From the NCBI GenBank assembly GCA_016892645.1, contig JAFEMX010000018.1, positions 1-64,000 on the forward strand: a stretch of 64,000 nucleotides of DNA, in the 5' to 3' direction. The stretch's first letter is position 1. Every line of letters starts with the position of its first letter. The translations under genes and the position numbers were made by a program. Origin of the DNA: Micrococcaceae bacterium RIT 802 (GTDB lineage: Bacteria > Actinomycetota > Actinomycetes > Actinomycetales > Micrococcaceae). Below, in pieces: positions 24,785 to 31,817 of this stretch. Under the pieces are notes generated by a model. That model saw only the letters and a list, made by a program, of their open reading frames with translations, had not been told where the DNA came from and ran no database searches.

Positions 24785-26098
24785 ATGTGGCAGCAGCCGA
24801 CCTCGCTCTTTACCGACCACTACGAGCTGACGATGCTCCAGGCGTCCCTGCATTCGGGGGCCGCGCACCGCCGCTCGGTGTTCGAGGCCTTCGCCCGCCG
24901 CCTGCCCGATGGCCGCCGCTACGGCGTCGTCGCCGGCACCGGCCGCATCCTGGAGGGGCTGGAGCACTTCCGTTTCGGCACCGAGCAGCTCGATTTCCTG
25001 GCCGACCGCCAGGTCGTGGACGACACCACGCTGGAGTACCTGGCCGGCTACCGGTTCTCGGGCGACATCCGCGGCTACGCCGAGGGCGACCTGTACTTCC
25101 CCAACTCCCCCATCCTCACCGTCGAGTCCACGTTCGCCGAGGCCTGCATCCTGGAGACCTACGTCCTGTCGGTCCTCAACCACGATTCGGCGATCGCCTC
25201 GGCCGCCTCGCGCATGACCGCCGCCGCCGGAACCCGCCCGTGCATCGAGATGGGATCGCGCCGCACCCAGGAGCACTCGGCCGTCGCCGCCGCCCGGGCA
25301 GCGGTGATCGCCGGGTTCCAGAGCACCTCGAACCTCGAGGCCGGGCTGCACTACGGGGTGAAGACGGTGGGCACCGCAGCCCACTCGTTCACCCTGCTGC
25401 ACGATTCCGAACGCGCCGCCTTCGAGGCGCAGGTGGCCTCCATGGGTGCCGGGACCGCGCTGCTGGTGGACACCTACGACGTGGAGCAGGGGGTGCGCAC
25501 CGCGGTCGAAGTCGCCGGGCCCGAACTCGGCGCCGTGCGGCTGGACTCCGGCGACCTGATCGACCAGGCCCGCTGGGTCCGCCGGTTGCTCGACGAGCTG
25601 GGCAACCACAACACCCGCATCATGGTCACCTCAGATCTGGACGAGCACGCCATCGCGGCCCTCGCCTCGGCCCCCGTGGACTCCTACGGCGTGGGCACCG
25701 CCCTGGTCACCGGGTCCGGGGCCCCGACCGCCTCGATGGTCTACAAGCTGGTCTCCCGCGAGGGACCCGACGGCGCATTCGCCGACGTGGCCAAGGCCGC
25801 CAAGAACAAGGTCAGCGTCGGCGGGCGCAAGTACGCGCTGCGCCGGCTCAACGAGCGCGGCCGCGCCACCGCCGAGGTCGTCGGCATCGGCGAACGCCCG
25901 GCCTCGGACGGCAACGACCGCGACCTGATGGTCGAATTCGTCTCCGGCGGCGAGGTGGCCCCCGGATTCACCGGACACGCGGGCCTGGAGCGGGCGACGC
26001 AGCGCCACCGCGATAGCGTGAAGGAGATGCCGGGCCTCTCCAAGCGGTTGCAGCGTGGCGAGCCGGTGATCCCCACGGAATTCGTGGACCACATCTAG
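24785..26098 (+). CDS. pncB: Nicotinate phosphoribosyltransferase
   Basis: A 437-residue enzyme that joins nicotinate to PRPP in the NAD salvage pathway. Family motifs are SLFTDHYELTML at the N-terminus, GSRRTQEHSAVAAARAA with the phosphorylated His (H164), GVKTVGTAAHS, and VRLDSGDLIDQA. The ATG at 24785 (MWQQPTS) is preferred because GAGGAG lies about eleven bases upstream and it begins the conserved region; an in-frame GTG at 24746 would add an unconserved arginine-rich tail. pncA follows after 36 bases. Codons around residue 350-368 were copied into the chimeric relic at 29619-29836. Confidence 0.96.
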   Translation: MWQQPTSLFTDHYELTMLQASLHSGAAHRRSVFEAFARRLPDGRRYGVVAGTGRILEGLEHFRFGTEQLDFLADRQVVDDTTLEYLAGYRFSGDIRGYAEGDLYFPNSPILTVESTFAEACILETYVLSVLNHDSAIASAASRMTAAAGTRPCIEMGSRRTQEHSAVAAARAAVIAGFQSTSNLEAGLHYGVKTVGTAAHSFTLLHDSERAAFEAQVASMGAGTALLVDTYDVEQGVRTAVEVAGPELGAVRLDSGDLIDQARWVRRLLDELGNHNTRIMVTSDLDEHAIAALASAPVDSYGVGTALVTGSGAPTASMVYKLVSREGPDGAFADVAKAAKNKVSVGGRKYALRRLNERGRATAEVVGIGERPASDGNDRDLMVEFVSGGEVAPGFTGHAGLERATQRHRDSVKEMPGLSKRLQRGEPVIPTEFVDHI

Positions 26099-26134
26099 GG
26101 GCCCGCCCGCCGGGCCCGAGGAGGAACGCAGCAC

Positions 26135-26773
26135 ATGGAAACCGCCCTGATCATCGTCGACGTGCAGAACGACTTCTGCGAGGGCGGCTCGCTGGGGGTC
26201 TCCGGGGGCGCGGAAACGGCTGCGGCCATCACCGCCTACCTGCGCGACACCGGGTGGAAGTACGCCGCCGTGCTGGCCACCCAGGACTGGCACATCGATC
26301 CAGGCGAGCACTTCTCCGCCGAACCCGACTACCTCGATTCCTGGCCGGTGCACTGCGTCGCGGGGACCCACGGCGCCGAACTGCATCCGGGCCTGGCGCC
26401 GGTGCTGAAGGCCGGGGCCATCACGGCGACCTTCCGCAAGGGGCGCTACGAGGCGGCCTATTCCGGCTTCGAGGCGGTCCTGGCGGACCTCGCGGCCGAT
26501 GAACACGGCACGACGGCGGATGCCATGGAATCGCTGGAGGGGGCACCGGGCGAATCCCTCGCCGAGTGGCTGAACGCCCGGCGGATCCACGCCGTGGACA
26601 TCGTCGGGATCGCCACCGATTTCTGCGTCCGGGCCACCGCGCTGGACGCGGTGCGCGCCCGCTTCGACACCACGGTCCTCCCCCGCCTGACCGCCGCAGT
26701 GCACCGCGCCACGGTGCCCACCGTCCTCGACGAATTGCGCCGCGCGGGCATCACGATCGACGAGGACGCGTAG
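26135..26773 (+). CDS. pncA: Nicotinamidase (isochorismatase-like hydrolase)
   Basis: A 212-residue amidase that converts nicotinamide to nicotinate, the step before pncB. The catalytic triad is complete: D9 in IIVDVQNDF, K102 in FRKG and C164 in TDFCVRAT; metal ligands D51, H53 and H59 lie in TQDWHIDPGEH. GGAGGAA lies about ten bases before the ATG. It is cotranscribed with pncB. The last ~173 bases of this gene recur with ~95% identity at 29665-29836. In some mycobacteria PncA also activates pyrazinamide, which is known for the family and not shown here. Confidence 0.96.
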   Translation: METALIIVDVQNDFCEGGSLGVSGGAETAAAITAYLRDTGWKYAAVLATQDWHIDPGEHFSAEPDYLDSWPVHCVAGTHGAELHPGLAPVLKAGAITATFRKGRYEAAYSGFEAVLADLAADEHGTTADAMESLEGAPGESLAEWLNARRIHAVDIVGIATDFCVRATALDAVRARFDTTVLPRLTAAVHRATVPTVLDELRRAGITIDEDA

Positions 26774-26830
26774 GCCGGACGAGCCCCTTGCCCATGTTTC
26801 GGGGCACGGGGCCGCCGGGGCTTCGCCCGC

Positions 26831-27274
26831 TCAGTGCCAGCGGTCACCGCCTGCCTTCGCGTAGATCTGCCACGCGTACCGCCAGGGAATGACCGCCCAG
26901 ATGACGACCACCACCGAGCAGGAGACCGCCACCTCGCCGGTCGCAGCGTCCATATCGCCCGCCAAGACCGCCGGCAGGGCGACCAGCGACAACCAGATGA
27001 GCTTCCAGGTCGCTTCGAACAACAGGATGGGCAACAACCGCACCGGGTAACGCAACCCGAGGAACGCCAGCAGCGACATGGCGGTGAGCAGGCAGGTGAC
27101 CACACCCTCGAACAGCGGCTGCGCGTCGACCTGCAGGAGGAGCGGCCATTTGACGATGGCGAGCCCGACGCCCATCACCAGGAATCCCAAGCGCACCAGG
27201 TTCAGGCGTGCCACCGGCAGATCAACGGTGGCGGAGCCGGAGGATGATGGCGCGGCCAGGGTGCGGCCGCTCAT
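26831..27274 (-). CDS. Small membrane protein of unknown function
   Basis: A 147-residue protein with four hydrophobic segments (LGFLVMGVGLAIVKW, LFEGVVTCLLTAMSLLAFLGL, LIWLSLVALPAVLAG, VSCSVVVVIWAVIPW) and a short Trp-Arg-rich end (WRYAWQIYAK). I do not recognise a named family with certainty. Its ATG overlaps the stop of the DUF4386 gene in ATGA, so both are translated from one mRNA. It lies in the segment bracketed by the two pncA 3' ends. Confidence 0.65.
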   Translation of the reverse strand: MSGRTLAAPSSSGSATVDLPVARLNLVRLGFLVMGVGLAIVKWPLLLQVDAQPLFEGVVTCLLTAMSLLAFLGLRYPVRLLPILLFEATWKLIWLSLVALPAVLAGDMDAATGEVAVSCSVVVVIWAVIPWRYAWQIYAKAGGDRWH

Positions 27275-28044
27275 GGTAGGATCCCCCGGCCGGCCCCCGG
27301 GAGCGCGGCCAGCGGGGCCGGCTTGAAGCCCCTAGCGATCAGGTAGATGCCCAGACTGAACTCGAATACCGCAACCGGCAGTGCGGCAAGCGCAGTGAGC
27401 GGTGACGATTGCCCGACGGCACCGAAGTAGATGGCGAGGTCGGAGATCAAGAGCAGCGGGGCACCGATAAAGGCGATGACCGGGAAGATGCGGGGTACCA
27501 GACCCGAGCGGTAGAACATGTAGCCCAGGAGGAGGTCATTGGCGACGGGCATCAGGCTCTGGGAGACCAGGAAGGTCCAGTTGTAGGTTGCGACCAGGCT
27601 CTGGGCGGTCGTGGCCACTGCGGCGGCGGACCCCACGTCGCCGACATCGGTCCCCAGGGTGCGCAGCGTGATGAGCGAGAGCATGCTGACGGCACCGACG
27701 AAGATCAGGGTGGCTTCCAGGATCCGGGTTGCCACCAGTCCCAGGGCGGCGGTTTCGCTGACTCGCCTGAGGACCGGGTAGAGCACCACCGCGGTGGCGA
27801 TGCACATCAGGCCGACGAAGACCTCTGACAGCGCGCCCCACTGCAAGACCGCCGGGTTGCCGGCGCCCAGGGCGAAGTCGCCGGCATTGTTGCGGACCGG
27901 CCCGTAGAGCGCGACGGTCGGCATGGAGGCGAACGTGAGCAGGTACAACACACCGGCAGCCAGGGCGGTCCTTCTCTGCGGATCCATTTTGCGTCGGGGG
28001 AAGTGTTCCCGGGTCGATGCGTTCGTGTGTGCGTTGGCGGTCAT
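27271..28044 (-). CDS. DUF4386-family membrane protein
   Basis: A 257-residue protein with about six transmembrane helices. The pattern ALAAGVLYLLTFASMPTVALYGPV at the N-terminus, LRRVSETAALGLVATRILEA in the middle and MFYRSGLVPRIFPVIAFIGAPLL near the end is characteristic of DUF4386. The ATG at 28044 has GAGGGAG upstream and removes a non-conserved leader. Function is not known; members are often near stress or regulator genes. Confidence 0.8.
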   Translation of the reverse strand: MTANAHTNASTREHFPRRKMDPQRRTALAAGVLYLLTFASMPTVALYGPVRNNAGDFALGAGNPAVLQWGALSEVFVGLMCIATAVVLYPVLRRVSETAALGLVATRILEATLIFVGAVSMLSLITLRTLGTDVGDVGSAAAVATTAQSLVATYNWTFLVSQSLMPVANDLLLGYMFYRSGLVPRIFPVIAFIGAPLLLISDLAIYFGAVGQSSPLTALAALPVAVFEFSLGIYLIARGFKPAPLAALPGAGRGILP

Positions 28045-28224
28045 GACGTGCTCCCTCAAAGTTGGGTCGGCCGGTTGGCCTGGGGTGCCCCCGATGTCGG
28101 TGCTTCTGCGTTGCATTGCGCAAGTTAAGGACGGGCAGGCGGATTGCGCACTGCCCCGGGGTGCCCCGCGGGCTCCTACACGCGGCCTCCGCGGCAGCAC
28201 TCCCCCATGCGCAGGATCGTCCCG
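28045..28224. other. Intergenic stretch between the DUF4389 and DUF4386 genes
   Basis: About 180 bases without a supported gene. It holds the GAGGGAG ribosome-binding site for the DUF4386 gene and presumably its promoter on the minus strand, but no convincing -35/-10 pair or terminator was identified. Confidence 0.4.
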
Positions 28225-28941
28225 TCAGCTTCCCGGCAGGGGTTGGGGTCCGAAAACGGTGGCCATCCCCGCCGCAGGTGGTTCGCCACTGCCCATGTCG
28301 AGTGCGAGGGGCGGGTATTTGTCAGTCATCAAGCCCGCGTAGGCGCTCACCCGGAAGACCCAGCGGTTCATACCCAGGACGAGATCGAACACCCCACGCG
28401 GGTAGCGTCCGGCAAACAACAGGAAAAGACCGGCAATGCAGACCAACAGACCGATGAGACCGCTGCCATAGGCCCAGGCATTCTCATTTCGCATCTGCTC
28501 GTATCCGGCAAAGGCCGCCCCGGTGAAGACACCGATGATCAGATAGTGCGGCAGCGCCAGGAGCCACCACTTCACCAGCACGAGTCCGCGTGAGAGCTGC
28601 TGGGGGTACTCGACGTACAGGCGTGCCGGATAATCCGGGTCATCGGCCAGCGTGAACGGCGGATAGCGGTCGGTACTCAGGGCTCCATAGGAGTAGTAGT
28701 CGACCCGCCAGGTCCAGCGCAGTACCCCGACGTTGAAGTCGAAGATCGCCCGCGGATATCGGCCAGTGACCAGGATCGAGAAGAACGTCGCCACCGATAG
28801 CAGGAGGAAAGCGATCCACAGGAACACCAACACGATGATGTGTGGGATCACCAGAACCCACTTCACGAGCCACAACCAGCGGCTGAGATGCGGGGAGAAA
28901 TCCCCCTCCAAGACGAGGGGATACGCGGATTGCCGTTCCAT
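28225..28941 (-). CDS. DUF4389-family membrane protein with two repeats
   Basis: A 238-residue protein built from two similar halves. Each half has a hydrophobic hairpin followed by a GRYPR motif and an aromatic strand: TGRYPRAIFDFNVGVLRWTW, then ending STDRYPPF, in the first half; AGRYPRGVFDLVLGMNRWVF, then ending MTDKYPPL, in the second. This duplicated layout is typical of DUF4389. The ATG at 28941 with AAAGGG upstream is preferred over 28980. Function unknown. By eye the base composition is less GC-rich than the flanking genes. Confidence 0.8.
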   Translation of the reverse strand: MERQSAYPLVLEGDFSPHLSRWLWLVKWVLVIPHIIVLVFLWIAFLLLSVATFFSILVTGRYPRAIFDFNVGVLRWTWRVDYYSYGALSTDRYPPFTLADDPDYPARLYVEYPQQLSRGLVLVKWWLLALPHYLIIGVFTGAAFAGYEQMRNENAWAYGSGLIGLLVCIAGLFLLFAGRYPRGVFDLVLGMNRWVFRVSAYAGLMTDKYPPLALDMGSGEPPAAGMATVFGPQPLPGS

Positions 28942-29134
28942 GGGAGGCCCTTTCACGGGCACCGATTCCGGCGCCCTCACGCGTTGACGCCGGGAGGTCA
29001 GCGGTGGGCGGGGCCTCGGTACTTCATGGGCGACGGGGCCAGGTCATCGTTAGTCCGCGGTTCCGGCATGTCCCGCGACTCGCGCCGGCGGGGTTCGCTC
29101 TCGCCGACAACAGCAAGAATAGGAAGACGTCCAA

Positions 29135-29157
29135 GACATGTCAATAGAAACATGTCG
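29135..29157. promoter_or_regulatory. Paired ACATGTC boxes, candidate operator
   Basis: ACATGTC occurs at 29136-29142 and 29150-29156, fourteen bases apart. The first extends to the perfect palindrome GACATGTC. They lie directly upstream of the winged-helix gene promoter and between it and the divergent DUF4389 gene, a natural place for autoregulation. Binding is inference. Confidence 0.45.
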
Positions 29158-29168
29158 CGATTGACCGG

Positions 29169-29174
29169 TATTAT
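29169..29174 (+). promoter_or_regulatory. -10 element, leaderless type, of the winged-helix regulator
   Basis: TATTAT, six bases before the ATG at 29181, in a locally AT-rich stretch. A GTG at 29175 would overlap the expected transcription start and is less likely to be used. Confidence 0.6.
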
Positions 29175-29180
29175 GTGTGC

Positions 29181-29459
29181 ATGACTGAATGGGGTTTTCT
29201 GACCAATCACATGCACGCGCTCTACTGCGTCGCGCGCCACCCGGGAATACGGATCCGGGAGATCGCCGAACTGGTGGGGGTCCGGGAACGTGCCGCACAT
29301 CGGATCGTCGCGGACTTGGTCGATGGCGGCTACCTGACCCGCCGCCGGGTCGGAAGCCGGAACTTCTACGAACTGCACCCCACGCTGCCGCTCCGCCGGG
29401 AAGGACTTGACGAGGTCGCCATCGGCGAGGTTCTCGATGTACTGCTCAAAGCGGAATGA
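29181..29459 (+). CDS. Small winged-helix transcriptional regulator
   Basis: A 92-residue DNA-binding protein. The helix-turn-helix is in residues about 24-52 (IREIAELVGVRERAAHRIVADL), followed by a beta wing (YLTRRRVGSRNFYEL). This compact MarR/ArsR-like architecture without an effector domain is common in Actinobacteria. No ligand-binding cysteines are seen. It is divergent from three small membrane-protein genes and likely controls itself or them through the ACATGTC boxes upstream. The start at 29181 follows a leaderless-type promoter. Confidence 0.8.
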   Translation: MTEWGFLTNHMHALYCVARHPGIRIREIAELVGVRERAAHRIVADLVDGGYLTRRRVGSRNFYELHPTLPLRREGLDEVAIGEVLDVLLKAE

Positions 29460-29618
29460 GATAGGCCTGCGCGGTGGATGATGCCCGCACCCACCGCGGT
29501 GTAGCGGAGATGAGCGGCTCTTGGCGTCGATCTCTCGTCCCGCCGCGCCTGGATGATCTTTCGCAGGATGCCGTCGGGAAGTTGGTGTCCGGCCGATTTG
29601 CGGATGCTCCCGGATGTA
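29460..29618. other. Non-coding stretch before the pncB::pncA relic
   Basis: About 160 bases between the regulator and the chimeric relic. No convincing gene, promoter or terminator is visible. Short open frames on either strand show no recognisable family. Confidence 0.4.
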
Positions 29619-29836
29619 TACGCGCTGCGCCGGCTCAACGAAGACGGCCGCGCGACCACCGAGGTCGTCGGCATCGCCACCGACTTCTGCGTCCGGGCCA
29701 CCGCGCCGGACGCGGTGCGCGCCCGTTTCGACACCACGGCCCTCCCCGCCTGACCGCCGCAGTGCACCGCGCCACGGTGCCCACCGTCCTCGACGAATTG
29801 CGATGCGCGGGCATCACGATCGACGAGGACGCGTAG
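29619..29836 (+). pseudogene. Chimeric relic: internal pncB fragment fused to the pncA 3' end, frameshifted
   Basis: Bases 29619 to about 29675 match pncB from 25832 (YALRRLNE-DGRAT-EVVGI) with five mismatches. From 29665 to the stop at 29836 the sequence matches pncA 26601-26773 with seven mismatches and one deleted C. The junction lies inside a shared GTCGG-ATCG, and the fusion keeps the pncA catalytic motif ATDFCVRAT in frame with the pncB part. The deleted C, in a run of five at about 26680, throws the frame at about 29750, so the PncA C-terminus DELRCAGITIDEDA is out of frame. No start codon or ribosome-binding site is evident. It is a decayed partial copy of the pncBA locus three kilobases upstream, with some 720 bases removed. 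Confidence 0.88.
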
Positions 29837-29865
29837 ACCCCTCGGGGCTCAGCCGGTCGAGCGGT

Positions 29866-31533
29866 CTATGGCACCTCGGGGAGGCCATCGTCCTCGACGT
29901 CGACGAGGTGTGTGCGCTCCACATTGCCGACGACATCCCGGGGTTGCAGCCGCTGCGAGATCGCGACGTAGAACACGATGACCGTCAGGACGGCAGTGGC
30001 GAGTTCACCCCAACCGAACGTCAGGACGTCCAGCGCGCCCTCTCCATAATGGCCGAGCCAGCTCAGCACGCCCAGGCCGCCGAGCCAGAGGATCATCCAC
30101 CACCCGGACTTGAACTGGAACGGCGGGATCTTGCTGCGATCGCTGAACAGGTAGTGCAGGACCAGGACGATGTAGCCGACGGCAACGGCCACGAACAACT
30201 TCCAGTTCACGTCCCATCCCGTCCAGTACACGATCAGGTTCGCGCACAGGAACCCCAGGAGCGGGATGGCGTCGCGGCCCGGCAGCCGGTAGGGGCGGTC
30301 CTGTTCCGGCAGCTGCCGCCGCAGCGCCGCCACCGTGACCGGACCGCTGCCGAACGAGAGCACCGTGCCGGTGGTGATGAAACCGACCAGCTGCGCCCAC
30401 GAGGGGAACGGCAGGAACATGAAGCAGGCGACGACGAACGTCACGATCAGCCCGACCCAGGGGACGCCGCGCTTGCTCAGCTTGGCCAGACCTGACGGTG
30501 CGTTGCCGACGCGTGCCTGCGAGTAGGACAGCCGAGGGGTCAGCGCGGTGTAGATCAGCCCGGTGTCGGCCGGCGACACCACCGCATCGACGTAGAGGAT
30601 GATGCCCAGCCACATGGCGCCCAGGACGATGGCGATCTCCGCCCACGGGCCGGCCTCGTCGGTGAACGACAGGCCGCCCCAGCCGTCCGCGAGCATGCTG
30701 TCCGGCACGGCTCCGATGAACGCGACTTGCAGCAAGACGTAGATGATGCCGGTGATCACGACGGAACCGATCAGCGCGAAGGGCACGTTCTTCTGCGGGT
30801 TGGTGGTCTCACCGGCGAATTCCACGCCCTGGCGGAAGCCCAGGTAGGAGAAGACGATGCCGGCCGCGGGAAGCGCGGCGAAGATCGGCGCCGCGCCCTC
30901 GGGCATGAAGCCGCCGAACCGCGCCTCGTGGAAGTGCCCCGGATGGAAGGCCAGAATCCCCAACACGACGATGACCAGGAGGATCACGAAGAGCTTCCAC
31001 CACACCAGCACGTTGTTGAACTTGGCGAAGAATTTCACGCCGAACATGTTGATGACACAGAAGATCGCGACGAGCAGGACGCTGACGACGATGCCGCCTC
31101 CCGTGAGCACCAGCGTTCCATCGACGGTGTGCATCAACCACGGCAGATAGCTGGACGCGTATTGGACGGCGGCCAGTACCTCGATGGGGACCGTGGCCAC
31201 GACCGCCAACCACGTGATCCAGCCGCTGGTGTAGCTCGCGAATGATCCGAAGGAATAGTGCGGGAAGCGGATGACGCCGCCGGCGATGGGGAACATGACC
31301 CCCAGCTCCGCGTAGTTCAGCGCGACGATGATGATCATGACGGCGCCGAGGATCCACGAGATGATGGCGGCCGGTCCCACCAGGGACGCTGCCTCGAACG
31401 CGCCGAACAACCATCCGGAACCGATGATCGAACCGACGCCGGTGAACAGGAGGCCTACTTTCCCGATATCGCGCTTCAGGCCCCGGTCGAATTCGACCTT
31501 GACCTTCGTAGGCTGGGGAGTATGTGAGGACAT
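29866..31533 (-). CDS. APC-superfamily amino acid permease
   Basis: A 555-residue permease with about twelve to fourteen membrane helices. The amino acid-polyamine-organocation signature is clear in helix 1 (LLFTGVGSIIGSGWLFG) and in the helix-6 region (IVFSYLGFRQGVEFAGETTNPQKNVPFA). It probably takes up an amino acid or related amine with protons or by exchange; the substrate is unknown. The ATG at 31533 has GAGAGAGG upstream, and a near-consensus sigma-70-type promoter precedes it at 31605-31633. The 3' end lies 30 bases from the pncB::pncA relic. Confidence 0.9.
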   Translation of the reverse strand: MSSHTPQPTKVKVEFDRGLKRDIGKVGLLFTGVGSIIGSGWLFGAFEAASLVGPAAIISWILGAVMIIIVALNYAELGVMFPIAGGVIRFPHYSFGSFASYTSGWITWLAVVATVPIEVLAAVQYASSYLPWLMHTVDGTLVLTGGGIVVSVLLVAIFCVINMFGVKFFAKFNNVLVWWKLFVILLVIVVLGILAFHPGHFHEARFGGFMPEGAAPIFAALPAAGIVFSYLGFRQGVEFAGETTNPQKNVPFALIGSVVITGIIYVLLQVAFIGAVPDSMLADGWGGLSFTDEAGPWAEIAIVLGAMWLGIILYVDAVVSPADTGLIYTALTPRLSYSQARVGNAPSGLAKLSKRGVPWVGLIVTFVVACFMFLPFPSWAQLVGFITTGTVLSFGSGPVTVAALRRQLPEQDRPYRLPGRDAIPLLGFLCANLIVYWTGWDVNWKLFVAVAVGYIVLVLHYLFSDRSKIPPFQFKSGWWMILWLGGLGVLSWLGHYGEGALDVLTFGWGELATAVLTVIVFYVAISQRLQPRDVVGNVERTHLVDVEDDGLPEVP

Positions 31534-31604
31534 CGGTGGCCTCTCTCGTCGAGAACGGTGAATAGCTTGCCATCCAGCAACCCGGTGAGGCGGGTCACTT
31601 TTGC

Positions 31605-31633
31605 AGTATTTACCCACGGTTTCACGGTGTCAA
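31605..31633 (-). promoter_or_regulatory. Near-consensus promoter of the APC permease gene
   Basis: On the minus strand, TTGACA (31633-31628) is separated by 17 bases from AATACT (31610-31605). Transcription would start near 31598 and give a leader of about 65 bases with a Shine-Dalgarno. This is the best -35/-10 pair in the window. Confidence 0.7.
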
Positions 31634-31817
31634 TAAGGCTCGCGGACGTCTCTTGGCACGAGGAACCATGCTGTTACCGCTGTTTGAAGGCACCAACCAC
31701 CTGGCTCCCCGCCCCGTCTCCACGGGGTCGTCGCCCCGGAGATCGGACCCGGAGAAGGGGCGCCATGCGTAACCAGCGTCGGTGCGCTGGTGCACGTCGT
31801 CAGCCGTGCCGGGGGGG
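31634..31817. other. GC-structured gap downstream of the helicase gene
   Basis: About 180 bases lie between the helicase stop and the APC promoter. On the minus strand ACCAGCG/CGCTGGT (31772-31791) forms a seven-pair hairpin shortly after the helicase stop and may terminate it. CCCCGT/ACGGGG (31712-31727) forms another. I see no open frame or known riboswitch motif. Confidence 0.4.

Noticed and set aside
28998-29378. Minus-strand open frame over the winged-helix gene
   Set aside because: No domain or start signal; the plus-strand product has a clear helix-turn-helix.
29460-29618. Possible insertion-sequence fragment beside the relic
   Set aside because: Short open frames on both strands show no transposase motif and no terminal inverted repeats were seen.
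31634-31817. Possible riboswitch (ykkC, T-box or glycine type) upstream of the APC permease
   Set aside because: The hairpins do not show conserved core sequences of these classes, and the predicted promoter lies between this region and the gene, so it would not be in its leader.
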